Source: AG2 sp036493735
Lineage (GTDB): Bacteria; Gemmatimonadota; Gemmatimonadetes; Gemmatimonadales; Gemmatimonadaceae
Assembly: GCA_036493735.1 (NCBI GenBank)
Contig: DASXPH010000047.1
Span: forward strand, 3,265 to 67,264
Direction of reading: 5' to 3'
Length of the DNA: 64,000 nucleotides
The notes below the pieces were generated by a model. That model worked only from the letters and a program-made list of their open reading frames with translations, was not told where the DNA came from and made no database searches. The position numbers were made by a program, and so were the translations under genes. Positions 34,837 to 44,064 of this stretch are shown here, piece after piece (the stretch's first letter is position 1; each line of letters begins with the position of its first letter).

Positions 34837-34905
34837 ACGAGTCAGCGGATGTTTGACAAACTGTTATGTCGAACAAACGCTGTCTTGTCCAGTCGTGGCG
34901 ACGGA

Positions 34906-37635
34906 TCAACCTCCCCGCATCGCCACGGCCGGATCCACCCTCGCCGCTCGCAACGCTGGAATCCAGCAGGCGCTCAACCCGATCGCCGCCATTCCGAGGG
35001 CCACGGCGATGAACGTCGCCGGATCGTGCGGTGCGACGCCGAAGAGGAGCCCACGCAGTACCAGCGTGCCGAAGTACGCGCCGGCAACGCCGAGTACGAG
35101 CCCGATCCCCAGCAGTACACCACCCTCCCACAGAATCATGCGCTCCACGCGCGCGCGGTCGGCGCCGAGGCTCATGCGGATGCCGATCTCCTGTGTGCGC
35201 GTGCTCACGGAGAAGGCGAGGACACCGGCGATTCCGACGGTCGCAATGATCACGGCGAGTGCGCCTAGCGACGCTATCAGTTCGGCATTGAGCCGCCGCG
35301 GCGCGATGCTCTGATCCTTGATCTGCGCGACGGTCATGAGATTCTGAATGGCACCAGTTGGCGCGATACTGTGGACGATCCGCGTCACGGCTGGCTCGAG
35401 CAGCGACGGATCTCCATTTGCGCGGATGACGAAGCTTCCCCCGAACGACAGCTCCTGCGAGCGTGGGAAGAACATCGCCGCGCGATGCGGTTGGTCCATG
35501 CCGCCGTCCTGCGTGTTCCCGACGACGCCGACGATTGTGCGCCAATCGCCACTCAAGGGCGTGAACTGCAGGACCTCGCCCGTGAGCGCGATGCGCTTGC
35601 CCAGCGGGCTCTCGTTCGGAAAATACTGCTCGACAAAGGTGCGATTGACGATCACTACGCGGCCGCTCCCCGCGCGGTCGGTATCGTTGAACTCGCGTCC
35701 CTGGAGCAGCGGGATCCCCGAAGCGCGAAAGTAGGAAGGATCGGCGCTCCGCATGTCGGCGCTCGGGAGTGCCTCGCCAACGGCGGTCGACTTGCCCTCG
35801 AACTTGATGAGCCACTGGTCAGACGCCCGGAGTGGCGCTTGCGAGCCGAGACCGACGTCGAGAACACCAGGTAGCGCGCGGATCTCCTGCTCCATCTGGT
35901 TGTACTGCTGCTTCACGTGCACGTCGGCGGCGAGAATGCTACGGAAGAAGCTCATGTTGTCGGTCGTCCCGCCAGGGGCGACGAACTTCATCAACGTTAG
36001 ACTGAATGTGAGCATCTGCTCACTCTGCAAGCCGGTCGAGACGTCGGAGAGCTCGACCATCGTTCGCATGAGCAGCCCGGCGCCCGCCAAGAGGACGACC
36101 GATACGGCGACCTGCGCAACGACGAGCACCCGCTGGACGCGCTGTCGCGACAAACTTCCCGCCATGCGGCGAAAGCCCGCGTTCACGATCGATGCCAGAG
36201 TGCCTTCGCGCGGTACGAATGCGACGAAGGAGAGCAGGAGCGCGAGCAGGAGCGACAACCCGAGCGCGAAACCGAGCACCACGTAGTCCACGCCGATCTC
36301 GCCGGCGCGCGGCGAATAACGCGCCGCCAGGCCGACGAGGAGCTTCACCCCGCCAAAGGCCAGCGCGAGGCCGAGGATCGCTCCCATGACGGTGAGCATC
36401 AGATTCTCGACGAGGAGCAGCCGCCGGAGCCGTCCGACGCCGGCGCCTAACGCGGCGCGGACGACGAGCTCCGCCTCGCGGCGGACGCCGCGCATCAACG
36501 TGAGATTGACGACGTTCGCCGCGGAGATGATGAGGACGAAGGCGGCGGCGGCCATGAGGAGCCAGAGTGTGAATCGGGCCCGTTCGCCGAGCGCTTCCTT
36601 GAACGGGACGACGGACACCCGATAGTGGGACGTCGAGTCATACGCGTCGTGGTGGTCGCGCTGCATGCGTGTGTACACCGACGAGACCTGGGCGCGGGCA
36701 TCGTGCAGCGTGGCGCCGGGCGTGAGCCGCGCGACGATTTGCGTCATCCGGTGCGTCCGGCCCTGGATCATCTGCGCACTCAGGTGATGTGGGCTCACTA
36801 CCATGTTGAGAAAACCGTCGACGCGATCGGGAAACCACGGCGCCGCCTGGACGACGCCGATAATCGGTACCGACTGGCCGTCGAGCTTGACCATCGTGCC
36901 AACGACGTTGGGGTCGGCGCCGAAGTGCTGACGCCAGAACTGCTCGGTGAGGACCATCACTGGCGGCACGCCCGGTCCGTCGTCGCTCGGGCGTGTCATT
37001 CGCCCCAGAATAGGGGAGAGTCCCATCGTCTCGAAGAAGTTGCCCGTGACGAGGCCGACGTTGACACGGACGCTGTTCTCGCCTTCGAGCGTGTACGTCA
37101 TGGGCGAGTACTCGGCGAGCGTGCCTAACGCCGGAGCGCCGCTCCGCAGGTCGTGGACTTCGGGCACCGAGAAGGCGATGTTGTCGCCGTCGGGCTTGTC
37201 CGTGGACTGCCGCAGATAGACGAGCCGATCCGCGTCGCGATGGGGAAGTCCCTTGAGGAGCACACCGCGCACGACGCTGAAGATCGCGGTGTTCGCGCCG
37301 ATCCCCAGTCCGAGGGTGATGATGACGATGGCCGTGAACGCGGGCGCGTGGCGCAGCGTTCGGGAGGCATATTTCACGTCGGCGACGATGCTCTCGAGCC
37401 AGGGGAGTCCGCGCTGGTCGCGGACCGCCTCGGACGCGACGGTGAGACCGCCGGAATCGAGCAGCGCGCGCCGTCGGGCTTCATCGGGGGTCATGCCCCG
37501 GCGGATGTTCTCGGCCGTCGCCATCTCCAGATGGGCGTCGAGCTCGGCGCGCATGTCGTCGTCCGCGGCGGCGCCGGTATCGAGCGTCCCCTGCACACGG
37601 CGCAGCGCGGCGCGGAATGATGACAGTATGCTCAT
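34906..37635 (-). CDS. ADOP-family (MacB/FtsX-like) ABC permease, paired with PadR
   Basis: The start MSILSSFRAALRRVQG gives 909 residues; a longer open frame upstream overlaps the PadR gene and is rejected. Residues about 1-85 are the soluble prefix (DDDMRAELDAHLEMATAENIRRGMTPDEARRRALLDSGG). Then come a helix (AIVIITLGLGIGANTAIFSVVRG), a periplasmic MacB-type domain, an FtsX block (LLMAAAAFVLIISAANVVNLTLMRGVRREAELVVRAALG), a second periplasmic domain and a last FtsX block ending RVDPAVAMRGG. It starts five bases after the PadR stop, the standard PadR-ADOP arrangement, so expression is probably controlled by that repressor. No ATPase is nearby. Confidence 0.9.
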   Translation of the reverse strand: MSILSSFRAALRRVQGTLDTGAAADDDMRAELDAHLEMATAENIRRGMTPDEARRRALLDSGGLTVASEAVRDQRGLPWLESIVADVKYASRTLRHAPAFTAIVIITLGLGIGANTAIFSVVRGVLLKGLPHRDADRLVYLRQSTDKPDGDNIAFSVPEVHDLRSGAPALGTLAEYSPMTYTLEGENSVRVNVGLVTGNFFETMGLSPILGRMTRPSDDGPGVPPVMVLTEQFWRQHFGADPNVVGTMVKLDGQSVPIIGVVQAAPWFPDRVDGFLNMVVSPHHLSAQMIQGRTHRMTQIVARLTPGATLHDARAQVSSVYTRMQRDHHDAYDSTSHYRVSVVPFKEALGERARFTLWLLMAAAAFVLIISAANVVNLTLMRGVRREAELVVRAALGAGVGRLRRLLLVENLMLTVMGAILGLALAFGGVKLLVGLAARYSPRAGEIGVDYVVLGFALGLSLLLALLLSFVAFVPREGTLASIVNAGFRRMAGSLSRQRVQRVLVVAQVAVSVVLLAGAGLLMRTMVELSDVSTGLQSEQMLTFSLTLMKFVAPGGTTDNMSFFRSILAADVHVKQQYNQMEQEIRALPGVLDVGLGSQAPLRASDQWLIKFEGKSTAVGEALPSADMRSADPSYFRASGIPLLQGREFNDTDRAGSGRVVIVNRTFVEQYFPNESPLGKRIALTGEVLQFTPLSGDWRTIVGVVGNTQDGGMDQPHRAAMFFPRSQELSFGGSFVIRANGDPSLLEPAVTRIVHSIAPTGAIQNLMTVAQIKDQSIAPRRLNAELIASLGALAVIIATVGIAGVLAFSVSTRTQEIGIRMSLGADRARVERMILWEGGVLLGIGLVLGVAGAYFGTLVLRGLLFGVAPHDPATFIAVALGMAAIGLSACWIPALRAARVDPAVAMRGG

Positions 37636-37640
37636 GACGA

Positions 37641-37985
37641 CTATGGTGCCTCCCGTCTGGGTGCGAGGAACGCCGCGATGAGGTCCGCCGTCTGGTTCCA
37701 CTCGCGGGTCTCGCGCGCGAGCTGCTTGCGGCCGGCGGCCGTGAGTCCGTAGTACTTGGCGCGGCGATTGTTCTCCGACTGGCGCCACTCCGCCTTGATG
37801 AAACCCTCCTGCTCCAGCTTCAGCAGGGCGGGGTAGAGTGTGCCGTAGTTGAGGCTGAGGCGGAATTTGCTGACTTCCTCGATCCGCCGGGCGATGCCGT
37901 AGCCGTGGAGCGGCCCGAGCCCTTCGAGCGTCTTGAGGATCATCAAGGCGAGCGTACCTTGCTGGACTTCGAGCTTCTCGGGCAT
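37641..37985 (-). CDS. PadR-family transcriptional regulator
   Basis: A 114-residue winged-helix repressor: MPEKLEVQQGTLALMILKTLEGLGPLHGYGIARRIEE (recognition region), then LNYGTLYPALLKLEQEGFIKAEWRQSENNRRAKYYGLTAAGRKQLARE, the signature PadR wing. It belongs to the short PadR class usually encoded directly before ADOP permeases and is expected to repress its own operon until a ligand or membrane stress releases it (inference). Two near-palindromic boxes lie just upstream of its start and are the likely operators. Confidence 0.93.
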   Translation of the reverse strand: MPEKLEVQQGTLALMILKTLEGLGPLHGYGIARRIEEVSKFRLSLNYGTLYPALLKLEQEGFIKAEWRQSENNRRAKYYGLTAAGRKQLARETREWNQTADLIAAFLAPRREAP

Positions 37986-37997
37986 GTTGCGTCTTCC

Positions 37998-38076
37998 TAT
38001 TGGTTTCCCATATCACGCTACGGTCGGTAGCCTGGCGGCGCAAGGCTCGGCAGCGGCCTCGTATGGGTTTCCAATA
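37998..38076. promoter_or_regulatory. two PadR-type operator-like boxes
   Basis: TATTGGTTTCCCATA (37998-38012) and TATGGGTTTCCAATA (38062-38076) are near-palindromes of the form TATKGG-N3-CCMATA. They lie 13 and 77 bases before the PadR start, with centres 64 bp apart (about six helical turns), in the divergent gap to the M28 peptidase gene. They are good candidates for PadR autoregulation and may also affect the peptidase. Confidence 0.6.
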
Positions 38077-38226
38077 CGGGACGACCGTTCGGCCGGTTTC
38101 AGCCGCTCGTGCCAGTCGCCTGACGGCGCCAATCAATACGAATTCCGAACAAGACTCCGCGAGGCTCCCGACTGCGGCGTGCCCTTCCGCGAGATAAGTT
38201 CTCCGCAAATCCGGCAGGAGTGACCC

Positions 38227-39888
38227 ATGCACATCGTCTCGCCGCGACGCGCAGTGATGTTTTGCGTCTTCGCCGCTGCTTGCGCGCGCTCGACACAGCG
38301 CGCTCCCGAATCGCCAACCGTCGCCGCCATCACGACGGCCGATCTCGAGTATCGTCTTCGCATCATCGCCGACGATTCGATGATGGGTCGTGAGAGCGGC
38401 AGCGAGGGCGATTACAAGACCGCCGACTATGTCGCGTCGGAGTTTCGCCGACTGGGTCTCGAGCCCGCGGGCGAGAACGGCACCTACTTCCAGACCGTTC
38501 CATTCTGGACCGTTGGAGTCGATCGGACGTCCAGCTTGTCTGTCGACGGCACCCCGCTGGAGCTCGGCCGCGATTTCTTGCCAGCGTCGTCGAACATCAG
38601 CCCACGGCGGCTGGAGAGTGTCGATGTCGTCTACGGTGGCGTGATGGGAAGTCCAGGCGGAACGATCGACCCGGCCGCGGTGGCGAACAAGCTCGTGGTG
38701 TTCACGCCGCCTAACGGGCCGGCACGCGGCGGTCCGAATCTCGGCGCATTTTCGTCGGCGCGCGCCATTGGCGTCGCGAATCTCGATCAACTGCCGCCCG
38801 AGTTCGTCGCTCGCCTGCGTGAGGGGCGGCCGGTCGCCGACACGACAACGTCGGCTGCCCGCGCGCCAATCATCTATGTGTCACGCGCGACGGCGGCGAA
38901 GCTTCTCGGAGCAGCGCCGGAAGGATTGACCGCCGGAACCCCCGGGCATCGCGTCAGCGGCTTCGTGGGCTACCGCTTTACGCCGGTGAGATTCCCGGCT
39001 CGCAACGTGGTCGCCATTCTGCGCGGCGCCGACCCGGCGCTCCGCGGCGAGTACGTCTCTCTCACGGCGCATAACGATCATGTCGGCTTCGATCACGCGC
39101 CGGTCGATCACGATTCCCTGCGCGCGTTCAATCGCGTCATCCGGCCGATGGGTGCCGACTCGCCGGTGCGCCAGCCCACCGACGCTGAATGGACGCAGAT
39201 CCGCGTCATTCTCGACAGCCTCCGCCGGGTGCACAAGCCGCGTCTCGACTCGATTCGCAACGGCGCCGACGACGATGGATCGGGCACGGTGAGTATCATC
39301 GAAATCGCGGAGGCGATGGCGCGCGGCACGCGGCCACGGCGGTCGGTGCTGTTCGTCAACCATACCGGCGAGGAAGCGGGCCTCCTCGGGTCTCGCTGGT
39401 TCACCGATCACCCGACGGTGCCGCTGGATTCGATCATCGGGGAGATCGATCAGGACATGGTCGGCCGCGGTACCGCCACCGACTTCCCGTACAACGGTAC
39501 GGGCGCCGGCAGCCCACAGTATCTCGAGGTCATCGGCGCGAAGCGGCTCTCGCGGCAGTTCGGGGAGGCACTGGATTCAGCAAACGCTCATCAGTCGATA
39601 CCATTCGTCTTCAATCTGGAGTACGATCAGCCGGGTCATCCGCTGCAGTACTACTGTCGCGCCGACCACTACAGTTACGCGCGCTACGGAATTCCGTCGC
39701 TCGCGCTGTCTCGCGGCGAGCATCTCGACTATCACCAGGTCACCGACGAGGCGCAGTACATCGATTATGTCGATCTCGCGCGGGTGACGCGCATGGTCTA
39801 CGACATGGCGCTGTCACTCGCCAACGCGCCCACGCGGCCGACACTGGACGCGCCGAAGCCGGATCCTCACGGTCAGTGCCGTCAGTAA
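38227..39888 (+). CDS. M28-family peptidase, predicted lipoprotein
   Basis: A 553-residue exported metallopeptidase. AGGAG precedes the ATG. The short signal MHIVSPRRAVMFCVFAAAC ends in a lipobox-like FAAAC. An inserted PA-like domain (about 130-260) precedes the catalytic core. M28 zinc ligands are seen in order: His in SLTAHNDHVGFDH, Asp in GADDDGSGTVSIIEIAEAM, the Glu pair in HTGEEAGLLGS, Asp in GEIDQDMVGRG, and His in HLDYHQVTDE. Likely an aminopeptidase acting on extracellular peptides. It resembles the second M28 peptidase at 48656 in layout, so the two are paralogues. Confidence 0.9.
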   Translation: MHIVSPRRAVMFCVFAAACARSTQRAPESPTVAAITTADLEYRLRIIADDSMMGRESGSEGDYKTADYVASEFRRLGLEPAGENGTYFQTVPFWTVGVDRTSSLSVDGTPLELGRDFLPASSNISPRRLESVDVVYGGVMGSPGGTIDPAAVANKLVVFTPPNGPARGGPNLGAFSSARAIGVANLDQLPPEFVARLREGRPVADTTTSAARAPIIYVSRATAAKLLGAAPEGLTAGTPGHRVSGFVGYRFTPVRFPARNVVAILRGADPALRGEYVSLTAHNDHVGFDHAPVDHDSLRAFNRVIRPMGADSPVRQPTDAEWTQIRVILDSLRRVHKPRLDSIRNGADDDGSGTVSIIEIAEAMARGTRPRRSVLFVNHTGEEAGLLGSRWFTDHPTVPLDSIIGEIDQDMVGRGTATDFPYNGTGAGSPQYLEVIGAKRLSRQFGEALDSANAHQSIPFVFNLEYDQPGHPLQYYCRADHYSYARYGIPSLALSRGEHLDYHQVTDEAQYIDYVDLARVTRMVYDMALSLANAPTRPTLDAPKPDPHGQCRQ

Positions 39889-39981
39889 GCGACGTCAGTC
39901 GAATGCATCATCCCCGGCATAACGCTTTCACGATGGCTTCGGTCACCTTAGCGTTCAGAGTTCGCACCAGAGGACGGACAA

Positions 39982-40365
39982 GTGACCTCGCCCAAAGATA
40001 GACTGCGTCAACCACCCGCCGAGCGCTTAGCCGGCCCCGAGCACCGCATCGATCTGGGTGCAGCGCTCGAGGAGCTCCGGCGCGAGCCGCACCACGCCAC
40101 CGACAAGCACCGGCAGATCACGGTCTTTCACAAGGGTCCGCTGCGCCTCGTGCTCTTTGCGTTCGAGCCAGGTGGCGGCTTGCCGGCGCATCGTGCGCCC
40201 GGGTCGGTGGTGATCCACACGCTTCGCGGGCGCATCCACGTGAAAACGTTGAACGAGAGCTACGAGCTCGCGACGGGACAGATCCTGATGCTCGATCCCG
40301 AGGTGGTGCACGACGTCACCGCGCAGGAGCAGTCGGACATGTTGCTCACGGTCACGATCAGCTAG
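39982..40365 (+). CDS. cupin-domain protein
   Basis: A small 127-residue single-domain cupin, probably starting at GTG. Motif 1 is reduced: FEPGGGLPAHRAPGSVVIHTLRGRIHV (about 65-90), with a single His before the Gly turn. Motif 2 is GQILMLDPEVVHDVTA. Only two or three metal-ligand His are visible, so a binding or regulatory role is as likely as catalysis. It follows the M28 gene by 93 bases on the same strand and converges on the frameshifted LiaF-like gene. Confidence 0.75.
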   Translation: MTSPKDRLRQPPAERLAGPEHRIDLGAALEELRREPHHATDKHRQITVFHKGPLRLVLFAFEPGGGLPAHRAPGSVVIHTLRGRIHVKTLNESYELATGQILMLDPEVVHDVTAQEQSDMLLTVTIS

Positions 40366-40386
40366 CCGCCGTAGGTCGCTCGAGCT

Positions 40387-40856
40387 TCATCCGTCTCGGT
40401 CGCGCACCAGAACGCGGACCTCGCCAAGCACGACGGTGCCGTTCACGCGAATCCGCTTCGCCTTGCTCTCGTCACTCGGCTCACTTGCTTGAGTGATCGC
40501 GTTGCCGCCGAACGCGAGCACATCGAACCCGACGTCGACGCCCGGCGGCACAACGAGAGTGACGCGCGCGCCCACGCCCGCACATCGAGCATGAAATCGT
40601 CCGGAATCGCGTTCTGGCGCAGATCGATCCGAACTTCACCGAGGAACGCGCGAATGCGCAGCAGCTTGGGCACCGCCCAACGACGCACTCGCTTCACCTC
40701 GCCGAGGACCGCAAGGATTCGGCGCTCGGCGGGCGGTGCGGAGGTGGAAGCATCCAGTAAGCCAGCCGGTTCGCGAACGGCGGGCACGCGACTCACGTCT
40801 GGCGCCCCGACGTTTGGCGTGGCGCGCTCACGGTTCCTGACGTTATGCGGTTCCAA
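40387..40856 (-). pseudogene. frameshifted LiaF-like (cell-wall-stress response) gene
   Basis: Two frames must be joined to read one protein. The upstream part gives ERRILAVLGEVKRVRRW, LRIRAFLGEVRIDLRQ and PDDFMLDVRAW. After a -1 shift near 40575-40582, inside a GC run, the other frame continues GARVTLVVPPGVDVGFDVLAFGGN and ends in VVLGEVRVLVRDRDG. The repeated LGEVR-(I/V) strands and VVPPGVDV match the C-terminal beta-helix domain of LiaF/DUF1707-linked proteins. The upstream start is uncertain (a TTG at 40856). It may be a real mutation, a recoding site or a sequencing error in a homopolymer-like tract. Confidence 0.6.
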
Positions 40857-41045
40857 TGCTGGGGTCTTCAGGGAATTCCGGTGTGCCCGATCATTTCGAG
40901 CAGTCTAGGAAATCAAATCGGCTGGGAGTACGGAGTGAACCGATCACAGGGATCTTCACGGATCGCTCGCTTTGTGCGCCCGAGGAATGGGTCACTCACG
41001 CACGTGCTTGTGTCGCTCAGCTGAGAATGTGCAGATGTCTCCCTC

Positions 41046-42149
41046 TCAACGATCGCCGAAGTAGGCCTTGTTGCTGTTGCGCGCCATCGGCGCTGGCGGA
41101 TGCCAGCGGCCCGACTCGGCGTCCATCCAGCGCATGAACAACGAATCGCGATAGCTCGCGAGGATGTTCTTGCCGTCCGGATGCTTGCTCACCGTCTCCA
41201 TCAGGACTCGCGAATACCCGGTGCTCGCCGCGCCGACGAGCGCGATCACGCCGTCATACGCGGCTCGGAAATCCGGCGCGCTGAACGTCACCGTCTCGTT
41301 CGCGTACTCGATCCCGGGAATGCCCTGCATGAACGCGAGCGTCGCCGGTGGCGCGGCGTGCAGGCCGGCGCGCATCGGCGTCGACAACGTCATTACCTGT
41401 GCCTTGCCGAGGTCGCGCACGGCGCGCGCGGCCTTCTCGCGCATTTCGGCGTGCACCTGGTCCACGGGGCGCAGCTCGACCGTGGACGCGCTCGTCGCCT
41501 TCTTCGTGACGACATATTCGATCCAGGGCAAGACCTTCAGATCCTCTTGCAATCGGTCGTCGCCGGAGACAAAGATGATCGGGACGCCGACCCGTCCCCA
41601 TGAGTAGCCGACGATCTCGCTCTCGGTAATCGACTTGCCGTTCAGGAGCATGTCCATGCCTAACGTGATCGTGTGCGACGCGAAGCCCCGGCTGCCCGTC
41701 TTGGCGTGCATGCCGACCGCGACGACCGCGTCGTAAGCGTTCGGTGCGGTGAGGTCGACGTACGGATCGAAGGGCTTGTCGCGGAAGACCTGCTTCGCGC
41801 GCGGGTCGAGCAGCTCGCGTCGGACGTCGGGCTCGGGGTTGCCGCTGCCATGCGCGTCGACAACGTCAACCTGCGTCGCGCCGCCGGCAAAGAGTCCGTC
41901 GATGACGGCGTTGAGATCCGCCGCGAGCATCTTCTGGCCCTCGGGATATCGTTCGGGATGGCTGAAGAGGAAGGTGCGCCAGTCGTCCTGGCCCGCGAGT
42001 CCTTCCATGTCATGATAGACGAGGATGCGAACTGGGACGGCCGGTTTGTGACGCCTCGCTGGCGCACGGACGGTCGCGGCGGTTGCGATGAGAACGATCA
42101 GCATTGCCGCCACCGCGTAGCGGGCGCGGGGTTTCACGCGATTGGTCAT
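41046..42149 (-). CDS. exported M55-family D-aminopeptidase (DppA-like)
   Basis: The 367-residue protein has a signal peptide (hydrophobic about 10-29, ending TVRA) and an M55 peptidase domain. The first zinc-binding motif is ILVYHDMEGLAG (D-x-E, near residue 46), followed by VVDAHGSG (D-x-H), VGMHAKTGSRGFASHT, and EIVGYSWGRVGVPIIFVSGDDRLQEDL. DppA releases D-amino acids from small peptides; an exported form suggests recycling of peptidoglycan peptides or D-amino-acid peptides outside the cytoplasm. It lies between the LiaF-like gene and a divergent secreted-protein gene. Confidence 0.87.
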   Translation of the reverse strand: MTNRVKPRARYAVAAMLIVLIATAATVRAPARRHKPAVPVRILVYHDMEGLAGQDDWRTFLFSHPERYPEGQKMLAADLNAVIDGLFAGGATQVDVVDAHGSGNPEPDVRRELLDPRAKQVFRDKPFDPYVDLTAPNAYDAVVAVGMHAKTGSRGFASHTITLGMDMLLNGKSITESEIVGYSWGRVGVPIIFVSGDDRLQEDLKVLPWIEYVVTKKATSASTVELRPVDQVHAEMREKAARAVRDLGKAQVMTLSTPMRAGLHAAPPATLAFMQGIPGIEYANETVTFSAPDFRAAYDGVIALVGAASTGYSRVLMETVSKHPDGKNILASYRDSLFMRWMDAESGRWHPPAPMARNSNKAYFGDR

Positions 42150-42235
42150 GGGCGGGTCAGTGAGGTTGCCCGAATGTGGCGCTTCGCGCCCACTTTAGAC
42201 AGTATGGTTGGCAGCGGATAGAGCGAGTGAGGATC

Positions 42236-42868
42236 ATGGACTACGGATCGGTCATCCTTCGGCATTTCAGTGTGGTTCTCGGCGGCCTCATAACGGTCTC
42301 ACGTCTCGGCGCGCAGGAGCCCGCGGGAGCTGTCAACCGCCAACCGGCACTACACTCGGCCGCATATCAGATCGCCGCCGCGGTGACGCCGCTTCCCGAG
42401 GAGATGCGGAGCGGCGCCACGGTCGTCGGGTACACCGCCGTCGGCAAGCCAGTCGTCACACTGCGCGAAGGCACGAACGACATGATCTGTCTCTTGCCCG
42501 ATCCGCCGTCGTCCCAATTCCACGCAGCGTGTTATCACAAGTCGATGGAGCCATTCATGGCGCGAGGGCGCGCATTACGAGCGGCCGGCGTCAGTGGGGG
42601 TCAGGTGGACAGCGTGCGCTTCGCCGAAGTGAGAGCGGGGAAGCTCAAGATGCCGGCACAACCGGCAATGCTTTATCAGATCTTCGGTGGCAGCTTCGAT
42701 TCGGTGACGACCAAAGCGAGTGGCGGGAACTCGCTGTTCGTCACGTATATCCCATTCGCGACGCCAGAGACCACGGGCATCTCGGCGCGGCCGAGTGCGA
42801 CGTCACCCTGGATCATGTTCCCGGGCACGCCGAAGGCTCACATCATGTACGTTGGTACAAAGATGTGA
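42236..42868 (+). CDS. secreted hypothetical protein
   Basis: I do not recognise this 210-residue protein. The ATG giving MDYGSVILRHFSVVLGGLITVSRLGAQ is chosen for its GAGGATC ribosome site and signal peptide. The mature part contains VGYTAVGKPVVTLREGTNDMICLLPDPPSSQFHAACYHKSMEPFMARGRAL, a patterned segment with two Cys that may form a disulphide, and a late IPFATPETTGIS. It is divergent from the M55 gene and convergent with a cupin gene. Confidence 0.65.
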   Translation: MDYGSVILRHFSVVLGGLITVSRLGAQEPAGAVNRQPALHSAAYQIAAAVTPLPEEMRSGATVVGYTAVGKPVVTLREGTNDMICLLPDPPSSQFHAACYHKSMEPFMARGRALRAAGVSGGQVDSVRFAEVRAGKLKMPAQPAMLYQIFGGSFDSVTTKASGGNSLFVTYIPFATPETTGISARPSATSPWIMFPGTPKAHIMYVGTKM

Positions 42869-42887
42869 AACCGTCGCACTGGCGAAT

Positions 42888-43301
42888 TCAGTCGCCGGTC
42901 GGAACGACGTTCGCTGTTTCCACCATCAGAATGACCGTCGGCTCCAGCGCGCGGGTGCGATGGACCACGCCGCGCGGAACGACGAACGCTTCGCGTGGCT
43001 CGAGCTCGATCACTCGCCCCGGCGTCACACCGTCAGCGGCGGGCTCGAGGTCGATGAGAAAGCGTCCCTGGAGGCAGAGGAAGAACTCGTCATCGACATC
43101 GTGATGGTGCCAGTGATACTCGCCCTGCATGACGCCGAGCCTGACGATCGAGTCGTTGACCTTGACGAGTGTCTGGTTCCACCACTCGTCGCGCACGCCG
43201 GCGATGATCGGATCGAGCGCGATCTTTTCGAGGGCAGGGAAGAGGACGTTGAGGTGCGTCGCGTATGGAAACGCATCACTCGAATTCGTGGTCGGTGTCA
43301 T
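42888..43301 (-). CDS. cupin-domain protein (cyclic/oxygenase-like)
   Basis: A 137-residue cupin with ATG at 43301 and GGAG eight bases before it. Motif 1 is unusually rich in His: GEYHWHHHDVDDEFFLCLQGRFLIDL (about 65-90), giving the H-x-H-x3-4-E metal site. Motif 2 is EPREAFVVPRGVVHRTRAL. The intact ligands suggest a metal-dependent enzyme or sensor. Divergent from the DUF4142 lipoprotein gene. Confidence 0.8.
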   Translation of the reverse strand: MTPTTNSSDAFPYATHLNVLFPALEKIALDPIIAGVRDEWWNQTLVKVNDSIVRLGVMQGEYHWHHHDVDDEFFLCLQGRFLIDLEPAADGVTPGRVIELEPREAFVVPRGVVHRTRALEPTVILMVETANVVPTGD

Positions 43302-43427
43302 GAGCTTCACTCCAAGATGACGTTGTGTACCGGAGGCGCGAAGATCGGCATTCTCGTATCGCGACGGAGTAGTTCTTGCAGATTCTCCTGCGGTAACTGT
43401 GCATGCTCATTTGCGCGAGGAGAGACC

Positions 43428-44054
43428 ATGTCGAGCCACACGTTTCGCGTTGCCGCTGCAGCAGTTCTATGTGTTCTCACGGCCTGTGGCAAGAAGGAGA
43501 ACTATGGCGCCGCCGGTGACACCACGCACGGCGCAGGGGCGACTGCCTCCGCCGCACGAAGTGGGGCCGGCGCGACTGCGGCGAGTGCGCCAGCCGCCGC
43601 ACCGACACTCACTGATGCGAACATCGTCTTCATCCTCGATCAAGCGAACGCAGCCGACAGCGCACGTGGCCACATCGCGGCGACCAAGGGCACGAGTGCC
43701 GACGTGAGAAGCTTCGGCAGGCTCATGGTTGCCGAACACCACATGTTGCGCCAGCAGGGGCAGCAGCTGGCAAAGAAGCTGAATGTCACTCCTCAGGCGC
43801 CGGCCAATGATCAGAGTGAAGCACAGGCAAAAATGCAGTTGGACAGCCTGAACGCGATGCCGAAAGGGAAAGCCTGGGACAAGGCGTACATCGACTACGA
43901 AGTGAACGCTCACCAGCAAGTGCTCGACACGGCCAACAAGGCGCACGACGCGGCGCAGAATCCGGAGCTGAAGGATCTGATCTCGAAGGCGGCCCCGGTC
44001 ATTCAGAAGCACCTCGACCGCGCCAAACAGATCCAACAGAAGTTAGGCAGTTAA
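43428..44054 (+). CDS. DUF4142 lipoprotein
   Basis: The 208-residue protein has lipoprotein signal MSSHTFRVAAAAVLCVLTAC (Cys at 20) after a GAGGAGAG ribosome site. An Ala/Gly/Ser-rich linker (about 30-60) leads to a helical bundle: NIVFILDQANAADSARGHIAA, VRSFGRLMVAEHHMLRQQGQQLAKKLN and AYIDYEVNAHQQVLDTANKAH, the ferritin-like DUF4142 pattern. The E/H residues in MVAEHHML and NAHQQVL could bind metal. Function of the family is not established; some members are stress-induced. Confidence 0.85.
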   Translation: MSSHTFRVAAAAVLCVLTACGKKENYGAAGDTTHGAGATASAARSGAGATAASAPAAAPTLTDANIVFILDQANAADSARGHIAATKGTSADVRSFGRLMVAEHHMLRQQGQQLAKKLNVTPQAPANDQSEAQAKMQLDSLNAMPKGKAWDKAYIDYEVNAHQQVLDTANKAHDAAQNPELKDLISKAAPVIQKHLDRAKQIQQKLGS

Positions 44055-44064
44055 TACACCGGAT

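Noticed and set aside
34235..35815. 526-codon minus-strand frame overlapping the ADOP gene
   Set aside because: The frame is out of phase with the ADOP protein and reads as Arg-rich low-complexity sequence.
41254..42067. Arg-rich open frames inside the M55 peptidase gene
   Set aside because: Shadow frames without motifs; the M55 frame has the metal-binding residues and signal peptide.
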